Positions 50,067-60,165 of a stretch of DNA of 64,000 nt are shown here, one piece after another. The stretch covers positions 62,001 to 126,000 of the forward strand of contig UCGV01000002.1 in the NCBI GenBank assembly GCA_900471925.1, read 5' to 3'. This DNA is from Hyphomicrobiales bacterium. Lineage in GTDB: Bacteria > Pseudomonadota > Alphaproteobacteria > Rhizobiales > Rhizobiaceae. Position 1 is the first letter of the stretch. Each line of letters opens with the position of its first letter. The notes beneath the pieces are model-generated. The model was not told where the DNA came from and searched no databases. It saw nothing but the letters and a program-made list of their open reading frames with translations. A program made the position numbers and the translations under genes.

Positions 50067-50085
50067 TCTGCGCACATCCGACTAA

Positions 50086-50111
50086 AAAAAGGCCGCTGAT
50101 GCGGCCTTTTT
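50086..50111. terminator. bidirectional rho-independent terminator
   Basis: AAAAAGGCCGC (50086-50096) pairs with GCGGCCTTTTT (50101-50111) around TGAT, between the convergent nucleoside hydrolase and grpE. Confidence 0.9.
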
Positions 50112-50134
50112 CAATTGTCAGACGTTCCGATGTC

Positions 50135-50770
50135 TCAGGCGTCCTTCTCGTCCAGCACCGAGTTAGCCTCGGCTTCGACGAGCTTCGGACCACCCTTGGC
50201 GACACCGACCATGGCCGGGCGCAGTACACGCTCGCCGATCGAGAAGCCGGCCTGCACGACCTGAACGACCGTGTTGTTCGGCACTTCGGTGTTGGGAACT
50301 TCGAACATCGCCTGATGAAAGTTCGGGTCGAATTTCTGACCGACCGGCTCCAGCTTGCGGACGCCGTGGCGCTCGAGAGCCGAGAGCATGGAACGCTCGG
50401 TCATCTCAACGCCCTCGATCAGCGTCGTCAGGCCGGTATCAGCCGATTCCTTCGCTTCAGCGGGAATGGCATCGAGCGCGCGGCGCAGGTTGTCTGAAAC
50501 AGCCAGCATGTCGCGGGCAAAGCCTGCGACGGAATATGACTTTGCATCCTTGACTTCGCGCTCCGTACGGCGGCGCAGATTGTCCATTTCGGCGGCAAGC
50601 CGCAGGTAGCGGTCGCGCAGCTCGGCATTTTCAGCCTTCAGAAGCTCAAGCGGATCCGGCTCGTTCGCAGCAGCTCCGTTGACGGCTTCGTTCTCGACGT
50701 TTGCGGCAGCGTCGGCTGCGGCTTCCGCCGTAGCTGCGTCAGGTCCGTTCTGCGTCGTTTCATCGGTCAT
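50135..50770 (-). CDS. grpE: nucleotide exchange factor GrpE
   Basis: Releases ADP from DnaK. The 211-residue protein has an Ala/Glu-rich N-terminal tail (1-50), a coiled-coil dimer stalk (about 50-110) and a C-terminal beta domain ([16 protein letters not shown] [16 protein letters not shown] near the end). It lies downstream of hrcA on the same strand with a 109-bp gap, so it may have its own promoter. No CIRCE element was found. Confidence 0.95.
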   Translation of the reverse strand: MTDETTQNGPDAATAEAAADAAANVENEAVNGAAANEPDPLELLKAENAELRDRYLRLAAEMDNLRRRTEREVKDAKSYSVAGFARDMLAVSDNLRRALDAIPAEAKESADTGLTTLIEGVEMTERSMLSALERHGVRKLEPVGQKFDPNFHQAMFEVPNTEVPNNTVVQVVQAGFSIGERVLRPAMVGVAKGGPKLVEAEANSVLDEKDA

Positions 50771-50879
50771 GACGGTCTCCGGTTCGTATATTCTCAGATG
50801 CGCCCGATATCGATGTTTGGCCGGAAAAAATCAAGTCTGCGTGACGAAGAACCTGAAATTCGGCCGGTTTCGCGCAAGG

Positions 50880-51968
50880 TCAGAGGGAGCCGCGCGACAG
50901 GCGCGAAACGAGCTGGGCGGTATAATCCACCATCGGCACGATACGGGAGTAATTCAGCCTCGTCGGGCCGATGACACCGACAGCGCCGACGATACGGTCG
51001 TCGTCATCGCGGTAGGGCGCGACGATCAAGGACGAACCCGACAGCGAAAACAGCTTGTTCTCCGAGCCGATGAAAATGCGCACACCCGGCCCGCTCTCGG
51101 CAAGGTTCAGGAGTTCGAGCAGGCTGTCCTTCTTTTCCAGATCGTCGAAGAGAAGACGCAGCCGGTCGAGATCTTCTGCGCCACCGACACCTTCGAGCAG
51201 GTTGGCGCGGCCGCGGATGATGAGCTGTGCCGGCTTCGTCTCGTCAGGACTGCCGGCCCAGACGGCGATGCCGCGCTCCACGAGATCCTGCGACAGCGCA
51301 TCGAGCTCATGGCGAACGTCTTCCTTCAACCGGCTCAGCTGCACACGCAGTTCCGGCAGAGTCTGCCCGGTCATGTGGGCATTCAGGAAATTCGCGGCTT
51401 CGGTGAGCTGCGAAGAGGTGACGCCGGCAGGCAATTCGATGATACGGTTTTCCACCTGATCGTGATCGCCGACCAGCACCGCGAGTGCCTTGGTAGGCTC
51501 CAGGCGAATGAACTCCACATGTTTCAAGACCGGGTCGCTCTTGGAGGTGATGACGAGGCCGGCGCCGCGCGATATGCCCGAGAGCATGCGGCTTGCCTCG
51601 TTCATCATCGATTCCACCGGATTGTCGCGGCTTTCGGCCCGCACCTGACGGTCGATGCTGGCACGCTCCTCGACGGAGAGGTCACCGACCTGCATGAAGG
51701 CATCGACGAAGAAACGCAGCCCCACCTGCGTCGGCAGGCGGCCGGCGCTGACATGCGGAGAATAGATGAGCCCGAGCTCCTCCAGGTCGCTCATGACATT
51801 GCGCACGGAGGCCGGCGACAGCGACATGGGCAGGAGACGCGAGAGATTGCGAGAGCCCAGAGGCTCGCCATGTTCCAGATAGCCTTCGACGATGCGCCGG
51901 AAGATTTCCTTCGATCGTTCATCCAGCGCAGCAACGGCATCCGAGATTGATGTCGACCTGTGGCTCAT
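50880..51968 (-). CDS. hrcA: heat-inducible transcription repressor HrcA
   Basis: Represses groESL or other heat-shock genes through CIRCE elements. The 362-residue protein has an N-terminal winged helix (about 10-85; [20 protein letters not shown]) and the GAF-like inducer domain. I chose the ATG at 51968 ([12 protein letters not shown]). The inverted repeat TTAGCACTC-N9-GAGTGCTAA is not present in this window, so its targets lie elsewhere. It is divergent from rph. Confidence 0.95.
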   Translation of the reverse strand: MSHRSTSISDAVAALDERSKEIFRRIVEGYLEHGEPLGSRNLSRLLPMSLSPASVRNVMSDLEELGLIYSPHVSAGRLPTQVGLRFFVDAFMQVGDLSVEERASIDRQVRAESRDNPVESMMNEASRMLSGISRGAGLVITSKSDPVLKHVEFIRLEPTKALAVLVGDHDQVENRIIELPAGVTSSQLTEAANFLNAHMTGQTLPELRVQLSRLKEDVRHELDALSQDLVERGIAVWAGSPDETKPAQLIIRGRANLLEGVGGAEDLDRLRLLFDDLEKKDSLLELLNLAESGPGVRIFIGSENKLFSLSGSSLIVAPYRDDDDRIVGAVGVIGPTRLNYSRIVPMVDYTAQLVSRLSRGSL

Positions 51969-52146
51969 GAACTTTCCGTACCCGTACCCGAATGATGTCA
52001 GGGAAATATAGCCAAACTCACCGGCGTGGCAAAAGGGAATTTGCAAATGAGCGCCGCCAATCGTAGAAGCGGGCGATGATATAACGCAAGCATGACAATG
52101 CCGGGAGCCGCTTGCGCTTTTCGGCATCATGTTTCAGGAGAAGAGA

Positions 52147-52863
52147 ATGCGGCCTTCAGGCAGAAAAACAGACCAGATGCGCAAGGTCTCCTTCGAGCGC
52201 AATTTTTCCAAGCATGCTGAAGGCTCCTGCCTGGTCAAGTTTGGCGATACGCACGTTCTCTGCACCGCAAGCCTGGAAGACAAGACGCCGCCATGGCTGC
52301 GCAATACCGGCAAGGGCTGGGTTACCGCCGAATACGGCATGCTGCCGCGCGCAACCGGCGAACGGATGAAGCGTGAAGCCGCTACCGGCAAGCAGGGTGG
52401 TCGCACGCAGGAAATTCAGCGCCTGATCGGCCGCTCGCTGCGCGCCGTGGTCGACCTGACCGCGCTCGGCGAACGCCAGATCACGCTCGATTGTGACGTC
52501 ATCCAGGCGGATGGCGGCACGCGCACTGCCTCGATCACCGGCGGCTGGATCGCGCTCTACGACTGCCTGCGCTGGATGGAAACCCGCAACATGATCAAGG
52601 TCGATCGTGTGCTGAAGGATCATGTCGCGGCGATTTCCTGCGGCATCTTCGCCAACCAGCCGGTCATCGACCTCGACTATCTCGAGGATTCCTCGGCCGA
52701 AACCGATGCCAATTTCGTCATGACGGGTGCCGGCGGCATCGTCGAGATCCAGGGTACGGCGGAAGGCACGCCTTTCAGTGAAGCGGAATTCGCCTCCCTG
52801 ATGGGTCTTGCCAAGACAGGTATTGCCGAGCTGGTGGACTTGCAGAAGCAGGCGATCGCCTGA
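52147..52863 (+). CDS. rph: ribonuclease PH
   Basis: Phosphorolytic 3'-5' exonuclease that trims tRNA 3' ends. The 238-residue protein begins [18 protein letters not shown] and has the conserved active-site segment [15 protein letters not shown] and the phosphate-binding [28 protein letters not shown] lies before the ATG at 52147. It is divergent from hrcA, and rdgB and hemW follow; rph-rdgB-hemW is a frequent alphaproteobacterial order. Confidence 0.97.
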   Translation: MRPSGRKTDQMRKVSFERNFSKHAEGSCLVKFGDTHVLCTASLEDKTPPWLRNTGKGWVTAEYGMLPRATGERMKREAATGKQGGRTQEIQRLIGRSLRAVVDLTALGERQITLDCDVIQADGGTRTASITGGWIALYDCLRWMETRNMIKVDRVLKDHVAAISCGIFANQPVIDLDYLEDSSAETDANFVMTGAGGIVEIQGTAEGTPFSEAEFASLMGLAKTGIAELVDLQKQAIA

Positions 52864-52945
52864 GGCTGCCGCTTAGGCCGTAAGGCTGTAAAGACGAATT
52901 TCCTTGTCCCTGTCTGCGGGGGCAAGGCCGGACAAGAGGCAGGCA

Positions 52946-53362
52946 ATGGCGCACCCGATCGAGGGCATTCTTGAAACGGCACTCTACGCAACCGATCTGG
53001 ACGCGGCCGAGGCCTTTTATGGAAACGTGCTGGGCCTGGAGAAGATCGCGCGTTCAGGTAACCGCCATGTGTTCTTCCGTTGTGGAGTAGGCGTGCTGCT
53101 GATCTTCAACCCGGAGGAAACGGTAAAGGCGCCGGCACCTGACAGCCTTCAGGTTCCGCCGCATGGCACTGCTGGAAAGGGCCATGCCTGTTTCCGGGTT
53201 TCGGGAGACAATCTCGATGCAATGACGGGCAAACTGAAAGCGGCCGGCATCGCCATCGAATCCGAAGTTCACTGGCCGCAGGGCGGTCGATCATTTTATT
53301 TCCGCGATCCGCATGGCAACAGCCTGGAATGCGCGGAGGCGAAAATCTGGGGCATGGAATAA
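52946..53362 (+). CDS. VOC family protein (glyoxalase/fosfomycin-resistance-like)
   Basis: A 138-residue single-domain VOC protein (IEGILETALYATDLDAAEAF start; FYFRDPHGNSLECAEAKIW end). A metal-ligand Glu is present in NSLE, so it is probably an active metalloenzyme; substrate unknown. Codon use matches neighbours. It is inserted between rph and rdgB. I chose the ATG at 52946 with GGCAGGC upstream. Confidence 0.85.
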   Translation: MAHPIEGILETALYATDLDAAEAFYGNVLGLEKIARSGNRHVFFRCGVGVLLIFNPEETVKAPAPDSLQVPPHGTAGKGHACFRVSGDNLDAMTGKLKAAGIAIESEVHWPQGGRSFYFRDPHGNSLECAEAKIWGME

Positions 53363-53371
53363 GGATATTTT

Positions 53372-54016
53372 ATGCGTAAGCTCGAAACCAAGACCATTGT
53401 CGTTGCCAGCCATAACCAGGGCAAGATCCGCGAAATCCAGGATCTGATCGGACCACTCGGTTTCACCGCGAAATCAGCGGCCGAACTCAATTTCATCGAG
53501 CCAAAGGAAACCGGCACGACCTTCGAGGAAAATGCGACGATCAAGGCGCTTGCCTCGGCGCAGGCCTCCGGCCTGCCGGCGCTTTCGGACGATTCCGGCC
53601 TCGTCGTCGATGCGCTCGGCGGTGATCCGGGCGTCTACACCGCCGACTGGGCCGAGACCGGCAACGGCACCCGCGATTTCAACATGGCCATGGAAAAGGT
53701 CGAGAAGGCCCTGGAAGAGGCCGGCGCCACCAAGCCCGAGCAGCGCACGGCGCGTTTCGTCAGCGTGCTCTGCCTTGCCTGGCCGGATGGCCATACCGAG
53801 CTTTTCCGCGGCGAAGTGGAAGGCACCGTTGCCTGGCCGCCGCGCGGAATGCAGGGCTTCGGTTATGATCCGATCTTCCAGCCGGAGGGTTACGAGCTGA
53901 CCTTCGGCGAGATGAGCGCGGAACAAAAACACGGCTGGAGCATCGGCAAGCCGCAGGCGCTGTCGCACCGTGCGCGGGCGTTCAAGCTCTTCGTCGAAAC
54001 CTGCCTGGAAGCATAA
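53372..54016 (+). CDS. rdgB: dITP/XTP pyrophosphatase (HAM1)
   Basis: Hydrolyses non-canonical purine nucleotides such as dITP and XTP to avoid their incorporation into DNA. The 214-residue protein has the N-terminal substrate motif [13 protein letters not shown] (about 10-22), the catalytic [15 protein letters not shown] and the late [12 protein letters not shown] and LSHRARAF motifs. It starts nine bases after the VOC gene. Confidence 0.96.
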   Translation: MRKLETKTIVVASHNQGKIREIQDLIGPLGFTAKSAAELNFIEPKETGTTFEENATIKALASAQASGLPALSDDSGLVVDALGGDPGVYTADWAETGNGTRDFNMAMEKVEKALEEAGATKPEQRTARFVSVLCLAWPDGHTELFRGEVEGTVAWPPRGMQGFGYDPIFQPEGYELTFGEMSAEQKHGWSIGKPQALSHRARAFKLFVETCLEA

Positions 54017-54025
54017 GGCTGCATT

Positions 54026-55228
54026 TTGAACATGATCAATTCGCCTGTGCTGCCGCGCGATGCAGAGCTTTTGCCCGATACCGGTGATCCAGGTTTCGGG
54101 ATCTATGTGCATTGGCCTTTCTGCGCGGCGAAGTGCCCTTACTGCGATTTCAACAGCCATGTCCGGCATCAGCCTGTTGATCAGGAGCGCTATGTCGCGG
54201 CCTTCCTGAAAGAGATTGCCAATGCCCGCCTGATGAGCGGGCCGAAGACGGTGACCAGCATCTTCCTCGGCGGCGGCACGCCGTCGCTGATGAAGCCGGA
54301 AACGGTCGATGCGATCCTTGATGGGATCTCACGGCACTGGCATGTGCCTGACGGCATCGAAATCACCATGGAGGCCAATCCCTCCAGCGTCGAAGCCGAG
54401 CGTTTCCGTGGCTATCGTGCCGCCGGCGTCAACCGTGTCTCACTCGGCGTGCAGGCGCTGAACGACCGAGACCTCAAGTTTCTCGGCCGGTTGCATGACG
54501 TTGCCGATGCGCTGAAGGCTATCAAGCTTGCGCGTGAGATCTTCCCGCGCATGTCCTTCGACCTCATCTATGCGCGGCCGAACCAGACCGTGGAGGAATG
54601 GGACCGCGAGCTGAAGGAGGCGATCTCCTATGCAGTCGATCACCTTTCGCTCTACCAGTTGACCATCGAGGAAGGCACACCTTTCTATGGTCTGCACAAA
54701 GCCGGCAAGCTTGTCGTGCCGGATGGAGATCAGTCAGCCGCACTCTATGAGGCGACGCAGGAAATCACCGAGCGTGAAGGGCTGCCGGCCTATGAAGTGT
54801 CCAATCATGCCCGGCCCGGCGCCGAGAGCCGACACAATCTCACCTACTGGCGCTACGGCGACTATGCCGGCATCGGCCCCGGCGCGCACGGCCGCCTGAC
54901 GCGGGGCGCGGAAAAGATCGCAACCGCAACCGAGCGCAAGCCGGAAGCGTGGCTGGATCTTGTCGAGCGCGACGGCCACGGCATTCTCGACGAGGAACGC
55001 CTCGGCTTCGAGGAACAGTCCGATGAGCTTCTGCTGATGGGGCTGCGGCTCAAGGAGGGCGTCGATCTCGCACGGTGGCAGCAGCTGTCCGGCCGCGATC
55101 CTGACCCGAAGCGCGAGCAGTTTCTGCTGGAACACGGCTTCATCGAACGGATCGGCAATTCCCGCCTGCGCTGCACGCCGGCGGGTATGCTGATCCTCGA
55201 TTCCGTCGTCGCCGATCTCGCCTGCTGA
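54026..55228 (+). CDS. hemW: radical SAM heme chaperone HemW
   Basis: HemN-like radical SAM protein that handles heme insertion. The 400-residue protein has CAAKCPYC (Cys-x3-Cys-x2-Cys) followed by Asp-Phe, which separates HemW from HemN coproporphyrinogen oxidases in most alphaproteobacteria, and the segment FLGGGTPSL. The start is uncertain: a TTG at 54026 sits well after AAGG, while an ATG at 54032 lies farther. Often misannotated as HemN. Confidence 0.92.
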   Translation: MNMINSPVLPRDAELLPDTGDPGFGIYVHWPFCAAKCPYCDFNSHVRHQPVDQERYVAAFLKEIANARLMSGPKTVTSIFLGGGTPSLMKPETVDAILDGISRHWHVPDGIEITMEANPSSVEAERFRGYRAAGVNRVSLGVQALNDRDLKFLGRLHDVADALKAIKLAREIFPRMSFDLIYARPNQTVEEWDRELKEAISYAVDHLSLYQLTIEEGTPFYGLHKAGKLVVPDGDQSAALYEATQEITEREGLPAYEVSNHARPGAESRHNLTYWRYGDYAGIGPGAHGRLTRGAEKIATATERKPEAWLDLVERDGHGILDEERLGFEEQSDELLLMGLRLKEGVDLARWQQLSGRDPDPKREQFLLEHGFIERIGNSRLRCTPAGMLILDSVVADLAC

Positions 55229-55234
55229 AGCCTT

Positions 55235-56353
55235 TCACGCGAACCGCGGAACGCCTGTGCCGGAATTGCTTTGATCCCGGCTCGTCGCGCCTGCCTTGAA
55301 CAGGCTGCCCGTTGGCGTCTTCAGGAACATATCCAGCGGGATGTGTTCCTGGTGCAGGAAGCCGCTTGCCGGCAGCAGGCCGTCGCGGACCATCTCGATG
55401 ACGGCGACGACCGATGCCGAGGTCGTCCAGGCAATCGCCGTACGGCGCGCGCCGGCGATCTCGATCGGATAATAGGCACGCACGAACTCCTTGCGGCGCA
55501 GAGCGCCGTGAACAGTGCCTTCGGCCGCGACATGCACATAGACGACATCGTCATCGACAGGCGGCTTGGCATTCGTCAGGATCTCGCCGGCAAGCTGGCG
55601 GCGGTCGCGCATCAACAGTTCGTGGAAGAAGAAGTTCATCAGCTCCATATGGCCGGGATAGCGCATGGTCTTGTAGTCGAGATTGTCGACCTTGCCGAGC
55701 ATGGTGTCACACATGGTTCCGAGGCCGCCCGATGTGGTGAACGCCTCCAGCTTGACGCCGCCGACATAGATCGTTTCGTGCCATTCCATCGGCGAGACGA
55801 GCTTGCGCACGCCACCCTCGATAACCTCGCAGTCATTGAGATATTCATTGACCACCCCTTCGGGTGACCAGTTGAAGGCATAGCCGAGCAGCCCGGTCGG
55901 ATGCTGCGGCAAGGCGCCGACGCGCATGCGGATCGAACGGCAACGGTCGAAGCCGTCGGCAAGGCTTGCGCCGACGATGCCGACGAAGCCGGGTGCCAGG
56001 CCGCATTGCGGCGCCATCAGGCCGCGGGCGGTCCTGGAAAGCTCGATGATGAAATTGGTGGTCGGCACATCCTCGGTCAGGTCGAAATAGTGGATGCCGG
56101 CGAGGTGGGCGGCGCGCGCCAGCTCGATGTTCAGATGATAGGGCAGGCAGGAGAGCACAGCTTCCACGCTTCCCAGCAATTCACCGATGACGGAGGCATC
56201 GGTAACGTCGCCGGCCCGGCATTTGAAGGGCAGGTCTCCCACGGGCAGCTGCGCATCGACACCGATGACCTCGAAGCCGCCCTCATGCAAAAGCGTCGCC
56301 GCCAGCCGTCCGACCTTGCCAAGGCCGATCACGGCAATTCTCTCAAAACTCAT
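55235..56353 (-). CDS. saccharopine dehydrogenase family oxidoreductase
   Basis: A 372-residue NAD(P)-binding protein. The nucleotide loop IAVIGLGKVGRLAATLLHE lies near the start, and LYSINE dehydrogenase-type features such as CGLAPGFVGIVGASL follow. Members include saccharopine and lysine 6-dehydrogenases and carboxynorspermidine dehydrogenase. Substrate cannot be decided here. I chose the ATG at 56353 (MSFERIAVIGLGK). It converges with hemW. Confidence 0.8.
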   Translation of the reverse strand: MSFERIAVIGLGKVGRLAATLLHEGGFEVIGVDAQLPVGDLPFKCRAGDVTDASVIGELLGSVEAVLSCLPYHLNIELARAAHLAGIHYFDLTEDVPTTNFIIELSRTARGLMAPQCGLAPGFVGIVGASLADGFDRCRSIRMRVGALPQHPTGLLGYAFNWSPEGVVNEYLNDCEVIEGGVRKLVSPMEWHETIYVGGVKLEAFTTSGGLGTMCDTMLGKVDNLDYKTMRYPGHMELMNFFFHELLMRDRRQLAGEILTNAKPPVDDDVVYVHVAAEGTVHGALRRKEFVRAYYPIEIAGARRTAIAWTTSASVVAVIEMVRDGLLPASGFLHQEHIPLDMFLKTPTGSLFKAGATSRDQSNSGTGVPRFA

Positions 56354-56428
56354 TGCTGTCCTCCCGAACACCGGCGTTCGTCGCCGGCGCATTTTCTATT
56401 TGGAGGCTGTATAGAATGAAATGCTTAT

Positions 56429-56460
56429 AAAAGAAAACAGCCGGGATCGCTCCCGGCTGT
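56429..56460 (-). terminator. rho-independent terminator after dnaA
   Basis: On the reverse strand ACAGCCGGGA pairs with TCCCGGCTGT (56437-56460) and is followed by TTTTCTTTTAT. It lies 24 bp past the dnaA stop. Confidence 0.85.
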
Positions 56461-56484
56461 ACGATTGCAGTGACAATGCACCGC

Positions 56485-58053
56485 TTATTCGTTGATGAGA
56501 CGCTTCAGAAGTTCGATCTCATGCGAAAGCTTGGTATCTTCCGAGATCAGCTCCTCGATCTTGCGGACGGCGTGCAGAACCGTCGTGTGGTCACGCCCGC
56601 CGAAGCGGCGGCCGATTTCCGGGAAGGAGCGCGGCGTCAGCGTCTTCGACAGATACATGGCGATCTGGCGCGGCTTGACGATGACACGCGTGCGGCGGTT
56701 CGAGACCAGTTCCTGGCGCGAGACATTGTAGTGGCGCGCCACGATCCGCTGGATGTCCTCGATACGCACACGACGCGGCTCGCCGGAGCCAACGAGATGG
56801 GCCAGAAGCTCATCCACGCGCTCGATCGACAGGTTCGGCTCGAAGGAACGGCGGAAGACCAGCTGGTTGAAGGCGCCTTCCAGCTCGCGGCCGCTTGCCG
56901 TGATGTTGCGGGCAACATGCTGCATCAGCTCGGCCGGGATTTCCAGCGACGGATCTTCCAGACGGGCAGCGGTCAGACGGCGCTTGAGGATTTCAAGACG
57001 CATCTCGTAGTCAGGTCCGTCGAGTTCGATCGCAACGCCGCCCTGCAGACGCGAACGCACGCGCGGATCGAGGGATTCCAGCTCCCACGGCGCTCGGTCG
57101 GCTGCGACGACGACCTGCTTGGCGCTGTCGAGCAGCATGTTAAGCAGGTGGCAGAACTCGTGCTGGATCATCTTGCCCTGCAGGAACTGCATGTCATCGA
57201 TGATGAGAAGGTCGATGTTGCGCAGCGAGTCCTTCAGCGTCAGCGCATCATTGTCGCGGATCGCGGTCGCGAAACGCCACATGAAATATTCAGCCGTCAG
57301 ATAGACGACGCGCAGGCCACGCGGGTTCTGCACGGCGGCATTTGCGATCGCCTGCAGGAGATGCGTCTTGCCGAGACCGACAGTCGAATGCACGAAGAGC
57401 GGGTTGAAGCGCACAGCGCCCTGACCTGCTTCGGCAATGGTCTTCGCGGCAGCGAGCGCCACCCGGTTGGAGCTGCCTTCGACGAAGGTGTCGAAAGTGA
57501 AGCGCGAATCCAGCGGCGAGCCGAAGAGCGGCGAACCGACGCTTGCCGGACGTGCCGAAGCTGCGGCGGAAACCGCCTGCTGGACGATCTGCCCCGCCGG
57601 CTGGGCCGATGCCGGACGGCGAAGCTGGGTCGGCTGGGCAGCCGGCTCGACGCTGACCGCCTCGTCCAATGCCTTCGTACCGGTACGCGTTGCCGTGCGC
57701 ACCAGGATTTCAACCTTCAGAATTTCAGGATCTTCAGCCTGGAACAGGCTGACGATGAGATCGAGATAACGGTTGTTGATCCACGACTTCAGAAAGGTCG
57801 TGGGAACCGTAAGACGAACAACGCTCTTGGAAACCGAATGAAGCTTGAGCCGGGCAAACCAGCTTGCATAAACGTCAGGACCGACCTTCGCCTTCAGACG
57901 CGCGCTGACGCGGTCGAAGAGTACGCCATGCTTCATTTCCGCCTTTTCTTCCTTCGCGCCCAGGTGAATGGAACCGAAAGACTGCGATGCAGCTTCCCCG
58001 TTATCCAGCGCACCCGTCGTCATCGAATTCATCTGCATAATGCCGCCTTTCAT
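56485..58053 (-). CDS. dnaA: chromosomal replication initiator DnaA
   Basis: Initiates replication by binding DnaA boxes at oriC. The 522-residue protein has domain I (about 45-115), an Ala/Pro/Gln-rich linker (about 125-175), AAA+ domain III with Walker [11 protein letters not shown] (about 224-233) and Walker [13 protein letters not shown], and domain IV with the DNA-binding signature [14 protein letters not shown]. Start choice is uncertain: ATGs at 58053, 58038 (after AAAGGCGG) and 57936 ([10 protein letters not shown], which best matches the family N-terminus). Its long 5' region is GANTC-rich. No DnaA box or other oriC feature was found next to it, so the origin may be elsewhere. Confidence 0.95.
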   Translation of the reverse strand: MKGGIMQMNSMTTGALDNGEAASQSFGSIHLGAKEEKAEMKHGVLFDRVSARLKAKVGPDVYASWFARLKLHSVSKSVVRLTVPTTFLKSWINNRYLDLIVSLFQAEDPEILKVEILVRTATRTGTKALDEAVSVEPAAQPTQLRRPASAQPAGQIVQQAVSAAASARPASVGSPLFGSPLDSRFTFDTFVEGSSNRVALAAAKTIAEAGQGAVRFNPLFVHSTVGLGKTHLLQAIANAAVQNPRGLRVVYLTAEYFMWRFATAIRDNDALTLKDSLRNIDLLIIDDMQFLQGKMIQHEFCHLLNMLLDSAKQVVVAADRAPWELESLDPRVRSRLQGGVAIELDGPDYEMRLEILKRRLTAARLEDPSLEIPAELMQHVARNITASGRELEGAFNQLVFRRSFEPNLSIERVDELLAHLVGSGEPRRVRIEDIQRIVARHYNVSRQELVSNRRTRVIVKPRQIAMYLSKTLTPRSFPEIGRRFGGRDHTTVLHAVRKIEELISEDTKLSHEIELLKRLINE

Positions 58054-58568
58054 TTCCTCGGGCGGTCATTTTCTAACAGCCGCCCGATCATTCCCCGCTT
58101 TGACAAAGCCGACGGCACCCTCATGAGCCATCTGCCTGCCGGTTCACGCAAACACTGTCCCGTTTCCAGGACCGACAAGGAGCCTATGCGGTTGCCGCGG
58201 TCATGCGACAGCCGTCACGAATTCTCCTTGTCAGGATGGCAGCCGATCCTCGTTTTTCGCCTGCCAGCCCGAACGCAATGTTACTCTATCCCCTGCCCTT
58301 CTCCTGACCTCACGCAAAACGTGTGGCCTCGGAGAGCACAAAACGACCCTTCCCGCGACAGCCACGTCACGGTAAAATGCCGTCAGGTGCGTGAGAAAAC
58401 GGAAGCTGTCCGCTCCGTTGCAAGTGACACAGCGTCATCATCCTGCCGACGTGGCAGTTTGGACTGACTTCTGCAGGTGATGTCCGCGCCCTTTGCTGAG
58501 AGCCATTTAGGCAGGATCAAAAGCCAAGATCAACGATGAATTTTACGCAAAATTAACAGCCGGCCATT

Positions 58569-58840
58569 GACTCCGGCGGCCCCCTTAGGGCGCCCCACCC
58601 CTACCAAAAAAGAATCGCTGTTGAATCAAGGAGATTCCTCAACTGGGCTATTTTGGACACGCAAAAAAAGAAAAAAGAAAAAATCCTCTTGACTCATTCC
58701 GGGCCGTAGCCGGCGTGACCAGAGTCGCAAGAGCCTAGAACATCCTTGCGTAAGGCATTGTTTTTAAACAATTTTTCCTGTCATGCCTCTGACACGAAAT
58801 CGTCGCCAGATTAACTATAAGAGTTGCAGGACGCGGAATC
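58569..58840. promoter_or_regulatory. cluster of seven GANTC (CcrM) methylation sites
   Basis: GANTC occurs at 58569, 58612, 58623, 58633, 58691, 58722 and 58836. About one is expected by chance in 272 bp. CcrM methylation of such sites couples dnaA transcription to the cell cycle in Caulobacter; a similar role here is inferred. Confidence 0.5.
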
Positions 58841-58845
58841 GAAAA

Positions 58846-58867
58846 AGCCCGGTAAAATTACCGGGCT
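58846..58867 (-). terminator. rho-independent terminator after rpsT
   Basis: AGCCCGGTAA (58846-58855) and TTACCGGGCT (58858-58867) are perfect inverse copies; on the reverse strand TTTTTC follows, about 31 bp past the rpsT stop. Confidence 0.85.
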
Positions 58868-58898
58868 AATCATAACGAGCAATATGTTAACGAGATAT

Positions 58899-59177
58899 TT
58901 ATGCCGTTGCAGCGGTCGACAGAGTCTTCACGCGAGCAGCAAGGCGCGAGATCTTGCGCGATGCCGTGTTGGCGTGAAGGACGCCCTTGCTTGCGGCGCG
59001 TGCCAGCTCGGGCTCGGCGGCGAGGAAGGCTTCCTTTGCCTTGGCGGCATCACCGGCGGCGAGTGCCTCTTCGACCTGGCGAACGTAGGTACGAACGCGC
59101 GAACGGCGAGCCTTGTTGACTGCAGTGCGGCGTGCGATCTTGCGGGTCGCCTTTTTCGCCGAAGTTGTATTGGCCAT
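58899..59177 (-). CDS. rpsT: 30S ribosomal protein S20
   Basis: S20 binds 16S rRNA early in 30S assembly. The 92-residue protein starts [17 protein letters not shown] at the ATG 59177; upstream in-frame codons (to 59237) are not ribosomal. It is highly basic and helical. It lies upstream of dnaA on the same strand, with its own terminator at 58846. Confidence 0.97.
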   Translation of the reverse strand: MANTTSAKKATRKIARRTAVNKARRSRVRTYVRQVEEALAAGDAAKAKEAFLAAEPELARAASKGVLHANTASRKISRLAARVKTLSTAATA

Positions 59178-59370
59178 GGATGCCTCTCTCAAGAATTCGA
59201 ACAAACTCCGCCATTGCCGCGCTGGCCCTGCGGCCACTCAATTCAGCAATACGGGAGCATTAGCGGAAAACCTGAGCGGCTTTCCGAACCGTGGGCGGGC
59301 ATATAACTCTAAAGCTGACCCACGTCAACGCGCATTTTCAAGGAAAAGTCCCTTTCCGGGCGCCATATGC

Positions 59371-60144
59371 TCACCTGTTCTTGAAGTCCGGTTTGCGCTT
59401 TTCGATGAAGGCGGCCATGCCCTCTTTCTGGTCCTCGGTCGCAAAGAGGCTCTGGAAGAGGCGGCGCTCGAAACGCAGCCCTTCCTCCAGCGTGGTTTCG
59501 AAGGCGCGGCTGACCGCCTCCTTTGCCATCAGCACGGAAGGACGGGACATCGATGCGATCTTGGCAGCTGCCTCCAGCGCCTCGTCGAGCAGCCGGTCCG
59601 GCGCCACCACACGTGAAACGAGTCCTGCGCGCTCGGCTTCGGCCGCATCCATCATGCGACCGGTCAGGATCAGGTCCATCGCCTTTGCCTTGCCGACCGC
59701 CCGTGTCAGGCGTTGCGAGCCGCCGATGCCGGGAATGACACCGAGGGTGATCTCCGGCTGGCCGAACTTTGCCGTCTCGGAGGCGATGATGAAATCGCAA
59801 AGCATGGCGAGCTCGCACCCGCCACCGAGCGCGAACCCGCTGACGGCCGCAATGATCGGCTTGCGCGCCTTGGCAACCTCGTCCCAGCCGCTAATGAAAT
59901 CGCTCTTATAGACTTCGGCAAAATCGAGCGGCTGCATTTCCTTGATATCGGCGCCGGCGGCAAAGGCACGCTCGGAACCAGTCAGCACGATCGCGCCTAT
60001 CGCCTCATCCGCGTGAAAACCCGCATAGGCCAGTTTCAACTCCTTGAGCACGGTCGAATTCAGCGCATTCAGCGCCTGCGGCCGGTTCAGCGTGATCATG
60101 CCGACATTGCCTCGGGTCTCGACGACAAGGGTCTCATAAGCCAT
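59371..60144 (-). CDS. enoyl-CoA hydratase/isomerase
   Basis: Crotonase-fold enzyme, probably short-chain enoyl-CoA hydratase in fatty acid or amino acid catabolism. The 257-residue protein has the oxyanion-hole segments [11 protein letters not shown] (about 63-73) and [16 protein letters not shown] with catalytic Glu112 (about) and Glu132 region. It lies 21 bp after mutM on the same strand. Exact pathway unknown. Confidence 0.92.
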   Translation of the reverse strand: MAYETLVVETRGNVGMITLNRPQALNALNSTVLKELKLAYAGFHADEAIGAIVLTGSERAFAAGADIKEMQPLDFAEVYKSDFISGWDEVAKARKPIIAAVSGFALGGGCELAMLCDFIIASETAKFGQPEITLGVIPGIGGSQRLTRAVGKAKAMDLILTGRMMDAAEAERAGLVSRVVAPDRLLDEALEAAAKIASMSRPSVLMAKEAVSRAFETTLEEGLRFERRLFQSLFATEDQKEGMAAFIEKRKPDFKNR

Positions 60145-60165
60145 GACGCTCTCCTGTTTCTGGCC

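Larger units (their letters stand above)
58054..58898. other. 845-bp non-coding region upstream of dnaA
   Basis: The largest gap in the window, between dnaA and the end of rpsT. It should hold the dnaA promoter. It contains a GANTC cluster (58569-58840), an A-rich tract A7-G-A6-G-A6 (58663-58684), the inverted repeat ATTGTTT-TT-AAACAAT (58757-58772) and the rpsT terminator. No good DnaA box (TTATCCACA-like) was seen by eye. No gene was recognised. Confidence 0.7.

Noticed and set aside
50771..52146. CIRCE element for HrcA near grpE or hrcA
   Set aside because: The TTAGCACTC-N9-GAGTGCTAA repeat was looked for and not found.
56470..58467. Forward open frame of 665 codons over dnaA and its upstream region
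   Set aside because: Antisense shadow; no domain seen and it crosses the dnaA promoter region.
58054..58898. Chromosomal origin next to dnaA
   Set aside because: No DnaA boxes were recognised and in related alphaproteobacteria oriC often lies elsewhere, so I did not call an origin.
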